64,000 bases of DNA from Apostichopus japonicus (GCF_037975245.1 NC_092569.1:36764168-36828167); one strand, 5' to 3'. Shown: positions 13,001 through 22,484, counted from the first letter of the stretch. A program made the numbers and translations. Notes: a model not told the origin generated them from the letters alone.

Positions 13001-14749
13001 GATAAGAACAAGCTACTTATGCAGTGGAAGGGACCATTTCCAATAGTGCAGAAAGTTGGTACGATGAACTACAAAATAGACTTTGGCCATAGGGTCAAAA
13101 CATTTCACACCAACCTGCTAAAGAAATATAACAGACGTGAAGTGGCAGCTACTATGTTCGAGATGCCAATACAAAGTATGTATGAAGTTGTCTGCACATC
13201 GGTTCTAGAAGATGAACCACAAGAGGAATCTGGTATATCTGAACTCAAATCATTTTTCACAGATGATCTTATACATCTTCCACCTATGTTTCAGAAGGAG
13301 CGAAGTACTGATGTGAATATCAGCGGACAATTAGGAAAAACAAAAACTCAACAGGTACAACAAATATTGACAGAGTTTGAAGACAGTTTGACTGACCTAC
13401 CGGGGAAGACAAAGCTCGGTGAACATGTCATCAAAGTCAGCGATACAACACCTATAAGGAGTAAACCTTATCCAATACCACATGCTCTTCGAGATGATAT
13501 CCGCAAGGAGATCCAAAGTATGCTGAGGATGGGCGTAATATCGCACAGCAAAAGTCCATACGCTTGTCCGTTGGTAGCATTAAAGAAGCCGGATGGATCT
13601 TTGAGGGCCTGTTGCGACACACGCAAAATTAACATGATCACGGAGTTTGATGCTGAGCCTGTTCCAGACCAGGAAGAGATTTTTGCAAAGTTATCCAAGG
13701 ATTGCTACTTCAGTAAAATCGATCTGAGCAAAGGTTACTGGCAAATCCCAATGGCAAAAGAGTCGAAGCCATTAACAGCATTTGTGACTCATGATGGGTT
13801 ATACGAGTTCAATATGATGCCATTTGGTCTTGTGAATTCTGGTGCTACATTCAACAGAGTGATGAGGAAGCTTCTTAAAGGAATTGAGAATGTCCATAGT
13901 TATGTAGATGATATCCTGATACACACTCAGACATGGGAGGAACATCTCCAGAGAGTAAAAGAAGTCTTCACAAGAATCAAGAAAGCCAACTTGACGGCTA
14001 GACCTACAAAATGTTTCATTGGGTACAATGAGGTGGAATTTTTAGGACATATTATAGGAGAAGGTAGAGTAAAACCCAAACCTGACAAAATTAAAGCCAT
14101 TCAGCAAGCAGAGAGACCAACTACAAAGACTCAAGTGAGATCATTCTTAGGGTTGGTAGGTTACTACAGGAAGTTTGTACCAAACTTCGCAGCCGTGGCA
14201 GTACCACTGACTAACTGTACAAAGAAAGGGGAACCAAACGTGATTAGATGGGGCGAGAGCCAGGAACAGGCGTTCCAAACACTGAAGAGTAAGCTTGCAA
14301 GCTCACCGATACTTCAGCTCCCCGACCTCCACAGAGAATTCACACTTCGGACAGACGCTTCGGATACAGGAGTTGGTGCGATCCTTCTTCAGGAGTTTGC
14401 AGGTGAAAAATTTCCAGTAGCCTATGCTAGCAAAAAGCTGAACAAGAGTCAAATGAGATACTCAGTGATGGAGAGAGAATGCTTGGCCGTAGTCTGGGCT
14501 GTACTCAAGTTTGAGCCATATCTCTATGGCAAGGAATTTGTAATAGAGACAGACCATCAACCATTGACATGCATTCGGAAGTCGAAAGTGGCAAATGGAA
14601 GGATAATGAGGTGGGCACTGGCATTACAGCCATATCGTTACCGCATCCAAGTGATAAAGGGAGCCGATAATGTAGGGGCTGACTACTTGAGTAGAAGTAC
14701 AGAAATAATGCAAGCCAATTTCTTATCCTTCATCAGCAAAGAGCTGTAA
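10097..14749 (+). CDS. Gag-Pol polyprotein, Gmr1-like (PR-IN-RT-RH order)
   Basis: A single 1,550-aa frame from the ATG at 10097; the frame is open a few codons further up but has no earlier ATG. In order: a K/E/R/Q-rich coiled-coil N-terminus (residues ~1-95); a gag capsid-like region; a CCHC zinc knuckle (~332-345, CYICDKPGHFARDC); an aspartic protease with D-S-G at 453 instead of D-T-G; an integrase with an HHCC zinc module from H672, then catalytic D742, D802 and E838 (D802-35 residues-E838); a basic integrase tail; a reverse transcriptase with YVDD at 1269-1272; and RNase H with D1420 and the ETDHQPL segment. It makes and inserts cDNA of its own transcript. Gag and Pol are fused with no frameshift, so their ratio must be set some other way, by processing or turnover. 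No stops or frame breaks are present. Confidence 0.95.
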   Translation: MTSQLELEKLVSIGEKLGLKGVELKQFLDDERDKLKQERDEERDRRAKQRAIDAHEQEEDRQRQEKIEREKAKQLEIQLKIEEAKQAQAEAQAQIGNGGYHGNGSAARSRPPKLPPFNQEKDDIDAYINRFERYATLQGWDRDTVWATSLSALIQGCGLFEYSSLSLEDSKDYDKVKQALLRAYHLTADGFRKKFRDIRPAHEDTGTKYVTKLKNYLHRWMELEEVTTYEQLQDIILREQFLNSCSKDLETFLKERKPKNITTMGEFTDQYVEAHGGWYPGHSKNSRSTQNSNSTRNQNRNNGRFHNHNQKFQQQNQKGKTYSGQRSEPRKCYICDKPGHFARDCRTKRMQTMALMTDVFSDMMEKRASTLTEQNLPDKKETGGACTDIGAFMMVKPDPHLFQASKKGFFTLDCGHKLTVLTQVTAACKDQNLSSMPVQMGKIGNQSVKVLRDSGCSGVVVRSQYVKPSQMTGDVKTCILIDGTVRQYPVANILVDTPYFSGSVSALCMNDPVYDLILGNVPGVREPTNPDPNWEESQTQDQPVQPPPNVTKPMAIRNDDDPNTVAAAQTRSQSKAKEKPFKKLKVSSPIGEEVTADMLREKQQQDPTLEKIRQLAETGDDKVSKNGSTHKYVKSSGILYREFSSPRVEFGNRFRQVVVPVDYRDHVLKVAHESILGGHQGSKKTRDKVMSDFTWPGMQADVTRYCQSCDVCQRTLPKGRVTKVPLGSMPLIEEPFQRVAVDLVGPIKPATERGHRYILVLVDYATRYPEAVPMKTIEAESVAEELLGIYSRLGFPKEVLTDQGSQFVSGVMKEVSRLLSIRRLTTTPYHAMCNGLVEKFNGTLKAMLKKMCDERPKDWDRYIDPLLFAYRETPQESTGFSPFELLYGRTVRGPMRILKELWTGESEVSETKTVYQYVLDLQERLEQTCQLAREELKKSRQRYKTYYNKKARVRNMKVGEEVLLLLPTDKNKLLMQWKGPFPIVQKVGTMNYKIDFGHRVKTFHTNLLKKYNRREVAATMFEMPIQSMYEVVCTSVLEDEPQEESGISELKSFFTDDLIHLPPMFQKERSTDVNISGQLGKTKTQQVQQILTEFEDSLTDLPGKTKLGEHVIKVSDTTPIRSKPYPIPHALRDDIRKEIQSMLRMGVISHSKSPYACPLVALKKPDGSLRACCDTRKINMITEFDAEPVPDQEEIFAKLSKDCYFSKIDLSKGYWQIPMAKESKPLTAFVTHDGLYEFNMMPFGLVNSGATFNRVMRKLLKGIENVHSYVDDILIHTQTWEEHLQRVKEVFTRIKKANLTARPTKCFIGYNEVEFLGHIIGEGRVKPKPDKIKAIQQAERPTTKTQVRSFLGLVGYYRKFVPNFAAVAVPLTNCTKKGEPNVIRWGESQEQAFQTLKSKLASSPILQLPDLHREFTLRTDASDTGVGAILLQEFAGEKFPVAYASKKLNKSQMRYSVMERECLAVVWAVLKFEPYLYGKEFVIETDHQPLTCIRKSKVANGRIMRWALALQPYRYRIQVIKGADNVGADYLSRSTEIMQANFLSFISKEL

Positions 14750-14897
14750 GAAATTCATTTCCAATAGTGTATGGAGATGTGTGATTTCAGGAAGCTTAGG
14801 GAGAAGCAGAGGAAATTGAAGGAGATTTCAGTGCAGGATAGGCTGAAACAAATATCCTAATGTGAGATGTGTATAAATGTGTTAGACACATTTTATT

Positions 14898-14913
14898 AAA
14901 GGAGGGAGTTAAT
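14898..14913 (+). other. Polypurine tract of Gmr1-like element
   Basis: AAAGGAGGGAG followed by TTAAT abuts the 3' LTR start (TGTCAC at 14914). This is the expected position of the plus-strand DNA primer. Confidence 0.8.
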
Positions 14914-16390
14914 TGTCACATTAGAATAGTATAATTTAGTTAATTTGTATTTGTATGACAGAAGAAGTCAATCTGTCAGCTGTTTATTTTAGAAAGTTTT
15001 TTTTAGTAACTTTTACTTTAGTCAATGCTGGTTGTTGTTGATGTTGGAAAGTAGTATCCAAGGATGTAGGACAATTTACATAAACCCTAATCCCTCTATT
15101 CACTACAAAAATACAAGGTAGCATAATTGAGTATGTATACAAAAGAAACATCACCAGGTCAGGGCATAGTATAATAATACAAAGGTACAGGGTAGCATAG
15201 CATAGCTAGTGCACACAAAAGAAACCTACCAGGGCAGGACATAGTCAAGATGACAATGTATTGTATTGCCAAGTTATGCAAATTGATACACTATTAATTA
15301 TGTGTGACATCACATCCAGCCAGTGAAGTGAGTGTTGGATAAGATTTTTATTCACTCTCCAAAATACCATCATCGGATTGAGTCCTGCTATATTTCTTAG
15401 CTGAAAAAGACGGAGCTACAATATTGTGATTTTCATATCATGGGGCACAGGATCCTATATATAGGATACCTGTATTGAAGCCTGGGCTGGCATACTTTAA
15501 TTAATATCTGGCATTTAACTGTGAAAGCTTGAAACACAATTTTTCCCTGGAGATTCCAGTATCACACAATATTTAGTGTTCTGGATAGGGCAGCTTGTCG
15601 GCAGAGTTGGGATGGAAGTACATCACCTGACCGGATAAAGTAAAGCTGTATTGCAGAGCTCGTCTGACAGTTTAAGAACTGGAACCATTTGCCACTTTCC
15701 TCTCACATTGGGTCGAAGACCGGAAGCTTTTGAGGATAGTTTTATCACCGACTATAACACCTACCACAACCTGATATCAGCAACCACGTGTCAACAAGTA
15801 TTGTCAACACCTTTAGGCAATATTCGTCATAGTGACAACTCAGAACTCATTTTTTTTTTTAAGATAAATGTTAAATCAGAATTTCATGATGTAAAAGGGG
15901 GAAAGCTCTTCAGACTAGAAGAGGTAATCTCATTCTTCTATAGAGAAAAGAATATCCAATTAATATATATTAAGACTAAATTTATACGTGCCAGTTTGCT
16001 CTCTCGCAATTGAAAAAGATCCAGGGGTATCAAAACTTTGGAAAGTCTTAACCTTTTCAGTAGTTTTAGCTAAATCTAGTATATGTTATCCTCTGGTAAA
16101 GATTGCGCCAAAGCAATCTGTTATCTCTAAGTATTCAGGAGTCCTACGTGTTCCTAAGCAGTATTACAGAACGCTGTAACCTTTATTTTGCATGTTCCTT
16201 TTTTTTTTTATTATTTTAAGGAGAAAGTTCCTCCTCAATAAATACCTATTCACTTAAGAAGTTGAATTTATAAAACTTGTTCTGCATCATTAGTTGGTTG
16301 GAGTATTTCTTTTTTACATTGCATATTGATTTTGGATAGCCGCTAGGCGAATGTGTCGCATTGCCACTTGCATTCTTTTTGTGGGTGACA
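14914..16390 (+). repeat. 3' LTR of Gmr1-like element (1,477 bp)
   Basis: Direct copy of 8137-9612 with one base difference and one extra T in a T-run. It is followed at once by the right TCTAC target copy (16391-16395). Confidence 0.95.
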
Positions 16391-16395
16391 TCTAC
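16391..16395. repeat. Target-site duplication, right copy (TCTAC)
   Basis: Matches 8132-8136 and proves that the two LTRs belong to one insertion. Confidence 0.92.
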
Positions 16396-16490
16396 TTATC
16401 CCCTTACATCTATCTCTTTGTGTTCACCATGCTCATTAACCTGTCTGTATTCTGTGCGTGTTTTTGTCCCTTCTGTTACTGTTACTTGTC

Positions 16491-16539
16491 ATTTAGCCAT
16501 TGAAGAAGATCCCGCTAGGATCGAAACGTCAGGCTAAAT
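16491..16539 (+). ncRNA. Hammerhead-ribozyme-like motif, degenerate
   Basis: Helix I: ATTTAGCC (16491-16498) with GGCTAAAT (16532-16539), eight pairs. Core 1: TTGAAGA at 16500-16506, where the consensus is CUGANGA. Helix II: GATCC/GGATC around loop CGCTA. Then GAA (16523-16525) and a one-pair A...U 'helix III' (ACGU) followed by C, giving the classic GUC cleavage triplet. The first core base is T instead of C, and single extra A's flank the core. Penelope-like retroelements are known to carry such minimal helix-III hammerheads. Probably a decayed copy. Confidence 0.5.
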
Positions 16540-16954
16540 AAAACAACGTGTGGATTTTAAGGGTTTTAGTTCAATTCATACTGATTCTCGTCGCTACCAG
16601 TGATATTTTTGTTCGAGGTCGATATAGGCAGCTGTACGTCTCTTTCCAAAAGTTTGCATAATTGTTTTTTCATGAGGAAGAAAGAACAATCGAAGTGAAT
16701 TCCGAGTTTTCTTGATTCCTTGAATGTTCAATCAGGCATATGGGCCGTTGAATCCTCAATAATGGTAAATTTAAATTGAACTCGAAGAAATATATGTATT
16801 TTTAGATCCTCCTGCAAGCAGGAACTCGCGAAGAAGCCTCATTGGCTTATCAAAGCCGCAGGCTGACCGAAGTCAGTCTCTTATATTCATATTTAACGTC
16901 CATGATTATGAATTGTCAATTGTCAACAACTCTGTAACTGGAAGACATACATTA

Positions 16955-17030
16955 ACCTCGGAGTGACTCGAACCGGGAACCTTATGATTGGAAGGCACCG
17001 GCGTTAACCACTGAGAAATACGACATACGA
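16955..17030 (-). repeat. tRNA-derived SINE head or tRNA pseudogene
   Basis: On the minus strand an A-box-like CTCAGTGGTTAACGC (17015-17001) is followed by a B-box-like GGTTCGAGTCA (16974-16964). Spacing is right for a tRNA-derived RNA polymerase III promoter, but no clean cloverleaf forms, so a functional tRNA is not claimed. Confidence 0.5.
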
Positions 17031-17234
17031 CTAACTTTTAACTAATGTATTCTGTATGTAACTTAAATATTTGAAATTATATGTGTTTTGCTGCAGGGCG
17101 ACAAATTTCCATATTCTTTTGGGACGAAATAAATATATCTAGTATCAACTATATTAACAGTGATATCCATCATCACATGTGGTGATATATATAGGTATAC
17201 AGGCGCGTATCCAGGGGGGCGTTGGGGCGCGCGC

Positions 17235-17402
17235 CCCCCGGGTAAGAAAAAGAGGAGAGAAAAAAGAGAAGAAAAAAGGGAAAAAGAGGGGGGAAAAGAA
17301 AAGGAGAGGAAAGAAGGGAAAAGAAAAGAAGAAAGAGAGAAAAAGGAGAAAAGGAGGGAGTAAAAGAAAAACGGAAAGACACCGGGGAGAGAAAGAGGAA
17401 CA
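17235..17402. repeat. Purine-rich low-complexity tract
   Basis: Almost uninterrupted A/G on the plus strand (AAAGAGGAGAGAAAAAAGAG-type sequence). Open frames through it are low-complexity artefacts. Confidence 0.85.
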
Positions 17403-17715
17403 GTCATAATTACAGCGCTGCTCACTATTATATACACAGGGTGGCCAGTGACAGATCGAGGATTACGGAGGGGACGTGCGCCTCACCCTACCCCTTACAC
17501 CGACAACTACATTTTTGACGTTTCCATTTTCCTCTCTCACTAATGTATCTATATATATACCGTACTATATATGGTCTATCATAACCAACTGTGCCATGGC
17601 TGGTCTTGAACTCGACCGAGTCGTCGGGGAGCATGACGCAATTCGGGAAGGGGGCGACCGCCCCCCCCCCTGAGCAAATTTCCTTTATGATATCGCTAGT
17701 AATTTTCAAAATAGA

Positions 17716-17850
17716 AAATGCTTAGATGCAATTTACAAGGCCTGGGAAGTGTCATTTCCAGCGATCTGGGATGCATTTTCGTCCAAAATGTTCTTGTACG
17801 CTTCGCGCTATTCATGGTGGCGCTACGCTTAGATAGTTTGCCTACAGACT
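17716..17850 (+). repeat. Dispersed repeat copy A
   Basis: Begins AATGCTTAGATGCAATTTAC, continues AAGGCCTGGGAAGTGTCATT and ends in GGTGGCGCTACGCTTAGATAG. Two further copies lie at 18776-18890 and 34834-34945. Probably the inner part of one non-autonomous DNA transposon family. Confidence 0.6.
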
Positions 17851-17951
17851 TCGCCCCTCCCTTGGCAAATTACTCGATACACGCCTATTCGAATTTGTAA
17901 AGCAAAGAGCAGATATCACATATCAGCCTCAAAACTGTCTATGTGTGTAGT

Positions 17952-18425
17952 CAAAGGCGTAGGAGCCCAATTAGATTTGGGGGCTGTAACGACTTGCCCG
18001 CAAAATATAACCAAAATTTTTGTTTAACCAAAATGTTAATGTCAATATCATATAAGCAAGCATCGGTTATTACATCGCATGCCATCGTGTACCGTACGGT
18101 CCGTAAAAGTTGCGCAGTATACCACCGGATGCTAATGTCAATAACGAAATGTCTTATGTAGATGGAGAAAAAGCATGGAGGTCCAATTATGTCAAAACTC
18201 TCTTTTACATTAGTAATGGCGAATTAGTCGGACAAGCTTAGAACTTTTTTTTAATTACCAAGGAGATAATTTTTAAACTATTCATTTCCTTAAGCTACAT
18301 CATTGCAATTTATTTTTCTTTCAGTAGGTGCCCGAAAAATTCTCAGCATATTGCCCGAATTTTCAGGGAAAACAAATTTGGTTGGGGGGGGGGAGGGGCT
18401 GTAGCCCCCGCCTCCTACGCCATTG
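17952..18425. mobile_element. hAT-like MITE, nested (474 bp)
   Basis: Terminal inverted repeats CAAAGGCGTAGGAG (left) and the complement of CAATGGCGTAGGAG (right) differ at one of 14 positions. The flanks are TGTGTAGT (17944-17951) and CGTGTAGT (18426-18433), an 8-bp target duplication with one mismatch, which is typical of hAT transposition. No coding capacity. A G-run followed by GGGCTGTAGCCCCCGCC sits inside the right end. Another GGCGTAGGA end, apparently of the same family, starts near 62837. Confidence 0.75.
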
Positions 18426-18775
18426 CGTGTAGTGTTCGGTTTCGAAATATCTGGTATTTTTCATTTCCTTCAACCAAGTTTTATAATAGCCGTTATAAGA
18501 GGTTTTAATATTTGTACAACAATAAATTAACTGTGTCTGAATTTTCAAAAATTTCCTGACCAACATTCTGAACAAATAATGGGCTTAAACCTTGAAAAGT
18601 GGGGCTTTCGGGTATTGTGGGCCGCGACGTAGAATCACCTATATAAAAGCAATGATCCACAGGACATGCGATGAGGTCGAACATGATGTGTGACTGGTGA
18701 CAATCTTCAAAATGTTATGGATGAAAACAAAACTATTGGGAAATACTTGGTTCTCAGGCAAAAGTGTACATCTGG

Positions 18776-18890
18776 TTGGTCATTGTCAAGCCCGAGAAGG
18801 GCCATTTCCGGTGATCTGGGGGGTATCAAAACCATAAATTTTCTTGTACTCTCCGCGCCAACCGATGGTGGCGCTCCGCTTAGATAGTAA
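18776..18890 (+). repeat. Dispersed repeat copy B
   Basis: Shares AGAAGGGCCATTTCCGGTGA, ATCTGGGGGG and GATGGTGGCGCTCCGCTTAG with copies A (17716) and C (34834), and forms the inner right end of the 17200-18938 element. Confidence 0.55.
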
Positions 18891-18938
18891 TTCGCGCCCC
18901 CCCCCCCCCCGGGTTAGAGAATCCTGGATACGCCCCTG

Positions 18939-20400
18939 GTATAGGTGGTGGGGTTTCATTTCGGATCAGGTGACGCACTCAGGTACTGTCTGTGCGTGTG
19001 TCAGCGTGCGTGCGTGAACACTTAAAAGTGTGTCGCGGAATTATATTAAACCGAAAACCGATCGACTCCATGCTAAGTGTGTGTTTGCCTTGGCATGTGA
19101 TGTGGTGCCTCCATGAATTATTGCGTTTTAGGGTCAAATGTTAGAGATCAAAGATCAAATCACCCATTATGGGCATCCCAAAGGGACAAAACGCCCGCCA
19201 CACTTAAACCAATGTTAGCATTGGACTCGAAAATTTTTGTAATGATCTGGATACCGCAAAATGTTTAAATGAAAGTATCATATACCTACATAGGAATTAA
19301 TGAATACTTGATGAGAATTAATTGCTTGAATTTATATATATATTATGAATATATTAAACATATATTAATTAAATGTAAAGATCATGATATCGGTGAGTTC
19401 AAGGCTCATGTTCTTCAAATGTGGTGGATGGTGTATGCCTACGATGATTGGTGTGTTGCTAGTATGACGTCATGTGGTAAACTCCTCAAATGTTTGGATG
19501 GATCTACAAGTCCATGGATTGCCTACTTGTTTTTCACATTTTTTTTTCTTAATTAATCTCCGATATCTTGCTGTGGTTTTGTTACTTGTGACGACGAGCC
19601 TCATCGGACGATCCCTTCTGCGGGGTTCAATCTGCTTCACTTACTAGGAATATTAAGTCACCCTTCAAATAATATCTTGTTATTTATACATTTTTGCTTC
19701 TCAGACCTCAATTCGTTTTAGACTATAGCAGAATATGAACGGTTGAGTGTAGAACGTGTTCTCAAGAAGTAAATGAATGATATTGGTTTGTCTGAGCCGG
19801 TTACAATAGCGAACTTAACTTTCAATAGGTTTAAGAATGCTTTATTACAAACAATTTGGGAATTGGCCTAATCCTTTTTTGTCTACTATTACTGACTAAA
19901 CTAACACGTTGGATGTTGCACAGACAATAAGAACTTTAATGACGGTTTCGTGTGCTGAATAGACGTGTAGCTCAATGATCAGAGTGGGCGGTATTAATCT
20001 TTCATAAGAAGAAAATGTTTTATTTTAACTTAACGAGGAATAGACGATTATGATGCCAATTAGTGAAGGAAAGAGAGATAGTTACCGATGTTAAGTGAGG
20101 ATTTAAGGTACAGAGCCGAGTAAAGGTCCAGAGGAAAGCCCGGCAGCTGAAACATTCTCAGAAACTGATTATTTTTTCGTAGCAATTTTCTTGGACAAAG
20201 AGACATGTCAGGAAGAAAGTTAGCACTCTATAGTTGCTTAGAGTTCTTGCATGTTTAGCTATTCATTGAGAGTAAATCCCCTTACCCCGGCTCATATGTC
20301 CATGGGAATGGTTTATATCCGGATAGGCATGGACTTATAAAAGTTGTTTCATATGCATGGTTCGTGGCATGAACATACTTCTCACATGTGTTCGCAAGTT
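18939..20400. other. No gene seen
   Basis: AT-rich sequence with stops in all frames. A 95-codon frame at 19269-19556 has no recognisable domain and ends in a T-run, so it is not called. Confidence 0.5.
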
Positions 20401-20429
20401 GCTAAGGATTTCGGAATAATTGGTAGACT

Positions 20430-20878
20430 TTAAAAGATATTGCCGAAACATTTTCTTCGCACTATTTTTCTGATTCTTGTTTATCCCCATCTCTGCTAAT
20501 ATAGTCTTGCTTGGTCGGGCACTAGTAACTCCGCTTTAAGGAAGTTATTTGTTCTCCAAAAACGAGCTATCAGACATATTACGTAGATCTGCACCACGCA
20601 AAGACACCAGTGCACTTTTTAAGTCCCTTAACTTGTTAAAATTAAATGACATATTCAAAGTTAATATTGCAACCTTCACCTATCGCTTCTTCAACAATCT
20701 CTTACCTTTAGGTTTTTCTAATTTATTCGTTCTGAATTCCCTAGTTCACAATTATCACACACGTCAAACAATCGTCTTCGTCTGACAATCGGCCAACTTT
20801 TTCGAAGACAAGCTTGCATTATCGAGCCATCAGCACCTGGAATTCCATTCCAGAGAGTTTAACTTCTAAGCATAATGT
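20430..20878 (+). pseudogene. LINE reverse transcriptase C-terminus, frameshifted
   Basis: Three frames join end to end to give a typical non-LTR retrotransposon C-terminal region. First comes a 'LVYPHLC...SLAW'-like segment, then VLQKRAIRHIT (20544-20580). After a one-base shift follows RSAPRKDTSALF...FNNLLPLGF...NYHTR (20580-20765), and after a second shift NNRLRLTIGQLFRRQACIIE...PFQRV and TAA near 20868. The LQKRAIR / LN-LKL-DI-K / HNYxTR signature is that of CR1/L2/jockey-type elements. Two frameshifts and an internal stop make it dead. The copy is 5'-truncated. Confidence 0.8.
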
Positions 20879-21260
20879 ACACTCCTTTCGTTACAACTTT
20901 TCTAGATCCCTTATAAACCTCTACTAAGATTTTCAGTTTTCATGTTGTATTTTGTACGCTGTAGCCATCCTTTGTTATTGTAATCCCCCCCCCCCCCCTC
21001 CACCCCTAACAGATACTATATTCGTTCATATACTGTGCAGCAATGTTTATACAATTTGATAGTTTAGATCCTTTATTATAGTTTCAGTAATGACTGTTTC
21101 ATCATTTTATGTTTAAACCATTTAACAATCTTATTTCTTTCACTTACCATTTACCATATCATTTGTTTAATCTTAACAAGTACTGTTTTTTTGATGTACG
21201 CTTATTTATAAATATTTTATATTTATACTGGTTTAAAATAAATCGAAATCGAAATATATA
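20879..21260 (+). repeat. LINE 3' UTR and AAATCG tail
   Basis: AT-rich noncoding sequence after the broken reverse transcriptase, with a C-run at 20987-20999. It ends in a short simple tail (AAATCGAAATCGAAATATAT, 21239-21258), as CR1/L2-type elements do. Confidence 0.5.
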
Positions 21261-21346
21261 CATGATTGTTTGTGTGTTTGTGTTTGTGTAAGTAAGCATT
21301 CATGTTTATATTAACATGGGTGTTTATATATATTTATGTATATGCA

Positions 21347-21377
21347 TATATATATAAAAAATATATATATATATATA
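21347..21377. repeat. TA microsatellite
   Basis: ATATAT run interrupted by AAAA. Confidence 0.8.
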
Positions 21378-21504
21378 GGAATAACGGAAAAACTGTTAAA
21401 CAACTATGCTGCATTTAGAGAAAGGCTGGATCTCGAGTGAGATACAATAATTGAATTAGGTAAGTGATTGGAAGTAAAACAGCCAATGTTTGGTTGGTTT
21501 TTGC

Positions 21505-21505
21505 A

Positions 21506-21537
<32 letters not shown>

Positions 21538-21655
21538 ATCGTAATGAGTTGGAAAATCAAGAACAGTGAAAAAACTTTCAGCCTCCACCGGTATTCGAAC
21601 CACGGGCCTTCCGCTCTGTACGCGGACACCCTAACCACTAGGCTATGGACGCTGA
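21505..21655 (-). repeat. tRNA-derived SINE with TA tail
   Basis: On the minus strand 21653-21582 reads as a degenerate tRNA. Acceptor strands GCGTCCA and TGGAGGC pair at six of seven positions. An A-box-like TAGCCTAGTGGTTAGGG, an anticodon-like stem TCCGC/GCGGA around a 7-nt loop, and a B-box GGTTCGAATAC follow. The loop would give anticodon ACA, and the T-stem is broken, so this is not a working tRNA. A non-tRNA body of about 50 nt and a (TA)n tail (21533-21507) follow. No family name is assigned. Confidence 0.6.
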
Positions 21656-21681
21656 TTGTATGTCCAGAGGTTCGAAACCGG

Positions 21682-21801
<120 letters not shown>

Positions 21802-22080
21802 ACGAAAATCCACGTTTACTCCCGGTTCCGCTTACGTTTCAATAATCACAAAAAATCTATTCGTGATAATTTTGCAGGATTCCCAGTTTCCGAACATTTC
21901 AATCTTCATAGTCATTCTCTAAAAAACCTAAAATGTATTTTAATTGCCTCGAACTTCAAATCAACTACTGAACGTAAACGTAAAGAAATCGATTGGATCT
22001 TTTGTATTAAGTCTCACATCACCGGCCTCAACAAAGACTTGGGACCCCTTAACAACTATCAGTTCTACAAGCATATGTAA
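21802..22080 (+). pseudogene. Penelope-like element C-terminus (GIY-YIG domain end), 5'-truncated
   Basis: Ninety-two codons and a TAA at 22078-22080. The reading runs [11 protein letters not shown], then [12 protein letters not shown], then [13 protein letters not shown], then [12 protein letters not shown]. The order N-H-x-S-I-R, then H-F-N-x-x-x-H-S, then E-R-x-x-x-E-x-x-x-I, then G-L-N-K-D-L-G is the C-terminal half of the GIY-YIG endonuclease in Penelope-like retroelements. The reverse transcriptase and the GIY-YIG residues are missing, so only the 3' end was copied or kept. About 100 nt downstream lies a hammerhead-like motif, as expected for this class. Confidence 0.75.
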
Positions 22081-22181
22081 TCCGTTCTTTGCTCCTTAAT
22101 CCGCTTCCTGTATAGTCATGGTTTATTTGGTTTTAATTCCATCAATGCAACTTACACTTATCCAGCGTCATACTTTCATTG

Positions 22182-22226
22182 TGTATTGCTGACGAAGGTC
22201 CCAGGGGGACCGAAAATTCCAATATA
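22182..22226 (+). ncRNA. Hammerhead-ribozyme-like motif in Penelope-like 3' end
   Basis: Helix I: TGTATTG (22182-22188) pairs with CAATATA (22220-22226), including one G-U. Core CTGACGA (22189-22195) fits CUGANGA exactly. One extra A (22196) precedes helix II GGTCC/GGACC around loop CAGGG. GAA (22212-22214) follows, then a minimal A-AT-U helix III and C at 22219, giving a UUC cleavage triplet. All core elements are in the right order. Minimal helix-III hammerheads of this type, reported from Penelope-like elements, usually act as dimers. The extra A next to helix II may lower activity. Confidence 0.6.
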
Positions 22227-22288
22227 TTTTCTAAAATTTAATCCTTATTTGTCAATTATGAGTCATATCTTATTTCTCTGGTTTTCTC

Positions 22289-22484
<196 letters not shown>

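Larger units (their letters stand above)
8137..16390 (+). mobile_element. Intact Gmr1-like Ty3/gypsy LTR retrotransposon
   Basis: An 8,254-bp element with two near-identical LTRs, a primer binding site, one uninterrupted gag-pol frame, a polypurine tract and a 5-bp target duplication. The pol domain order is protease, integrase, reverse transcriptase, RNase H, which is the Ty1/copia order in a protein whose RT and integrase look Ty3/gypsy. This is the hallmark of the Gmr1 group, first described from Atlantic cod and reported from deuterostomes. The LTRs differ by one substitution and one T-run length change over about 1,477 bp, so the insertion is recent and the copy may be competent. It landed in a retroelement remnant that flanks it on both sides. 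Confidence 0.93.
17200..18938. mobile_element. Non-autonomous DNA transposon (outer), nested
   Basis: The left end CAGGCGCGTATCCAGGGGGG (17200) and the right end (18922-18938; reverse complement CAGGGGCGTATCCAGGA) form imperfect terminal inverted repeats. Both are followed inward by C/G-runs and CCCGGGT. GTATA flanks both sides. The CAGGGG... terminus resembles hAT elements. No transposase is present. The interior holds a purine-rich tract (17235-17400) and a second, nested MITE (17952-18425). Related interior phrases ('GGCCTGGGAAGTGCCATTTC', 'GATGGTGGCGCT') recur at 17716-17850, 18776-18890 and 34834-34945. Confidence 0.6.

Noticed and set aside
17063-17437. Ser/Phe-rich and Lys/Glu-rich ORFs
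   Set aside because: Shadows of a purine-rich low-complexity tract inside a MITE.
21582-21653. Functional tRNA gene (anticodon ACA)
   Set aside because: Acceptor and anticodon stems form, but the T-stem is broken and the anticodon is not a normal one; a tRNA-derived SINE fits better.
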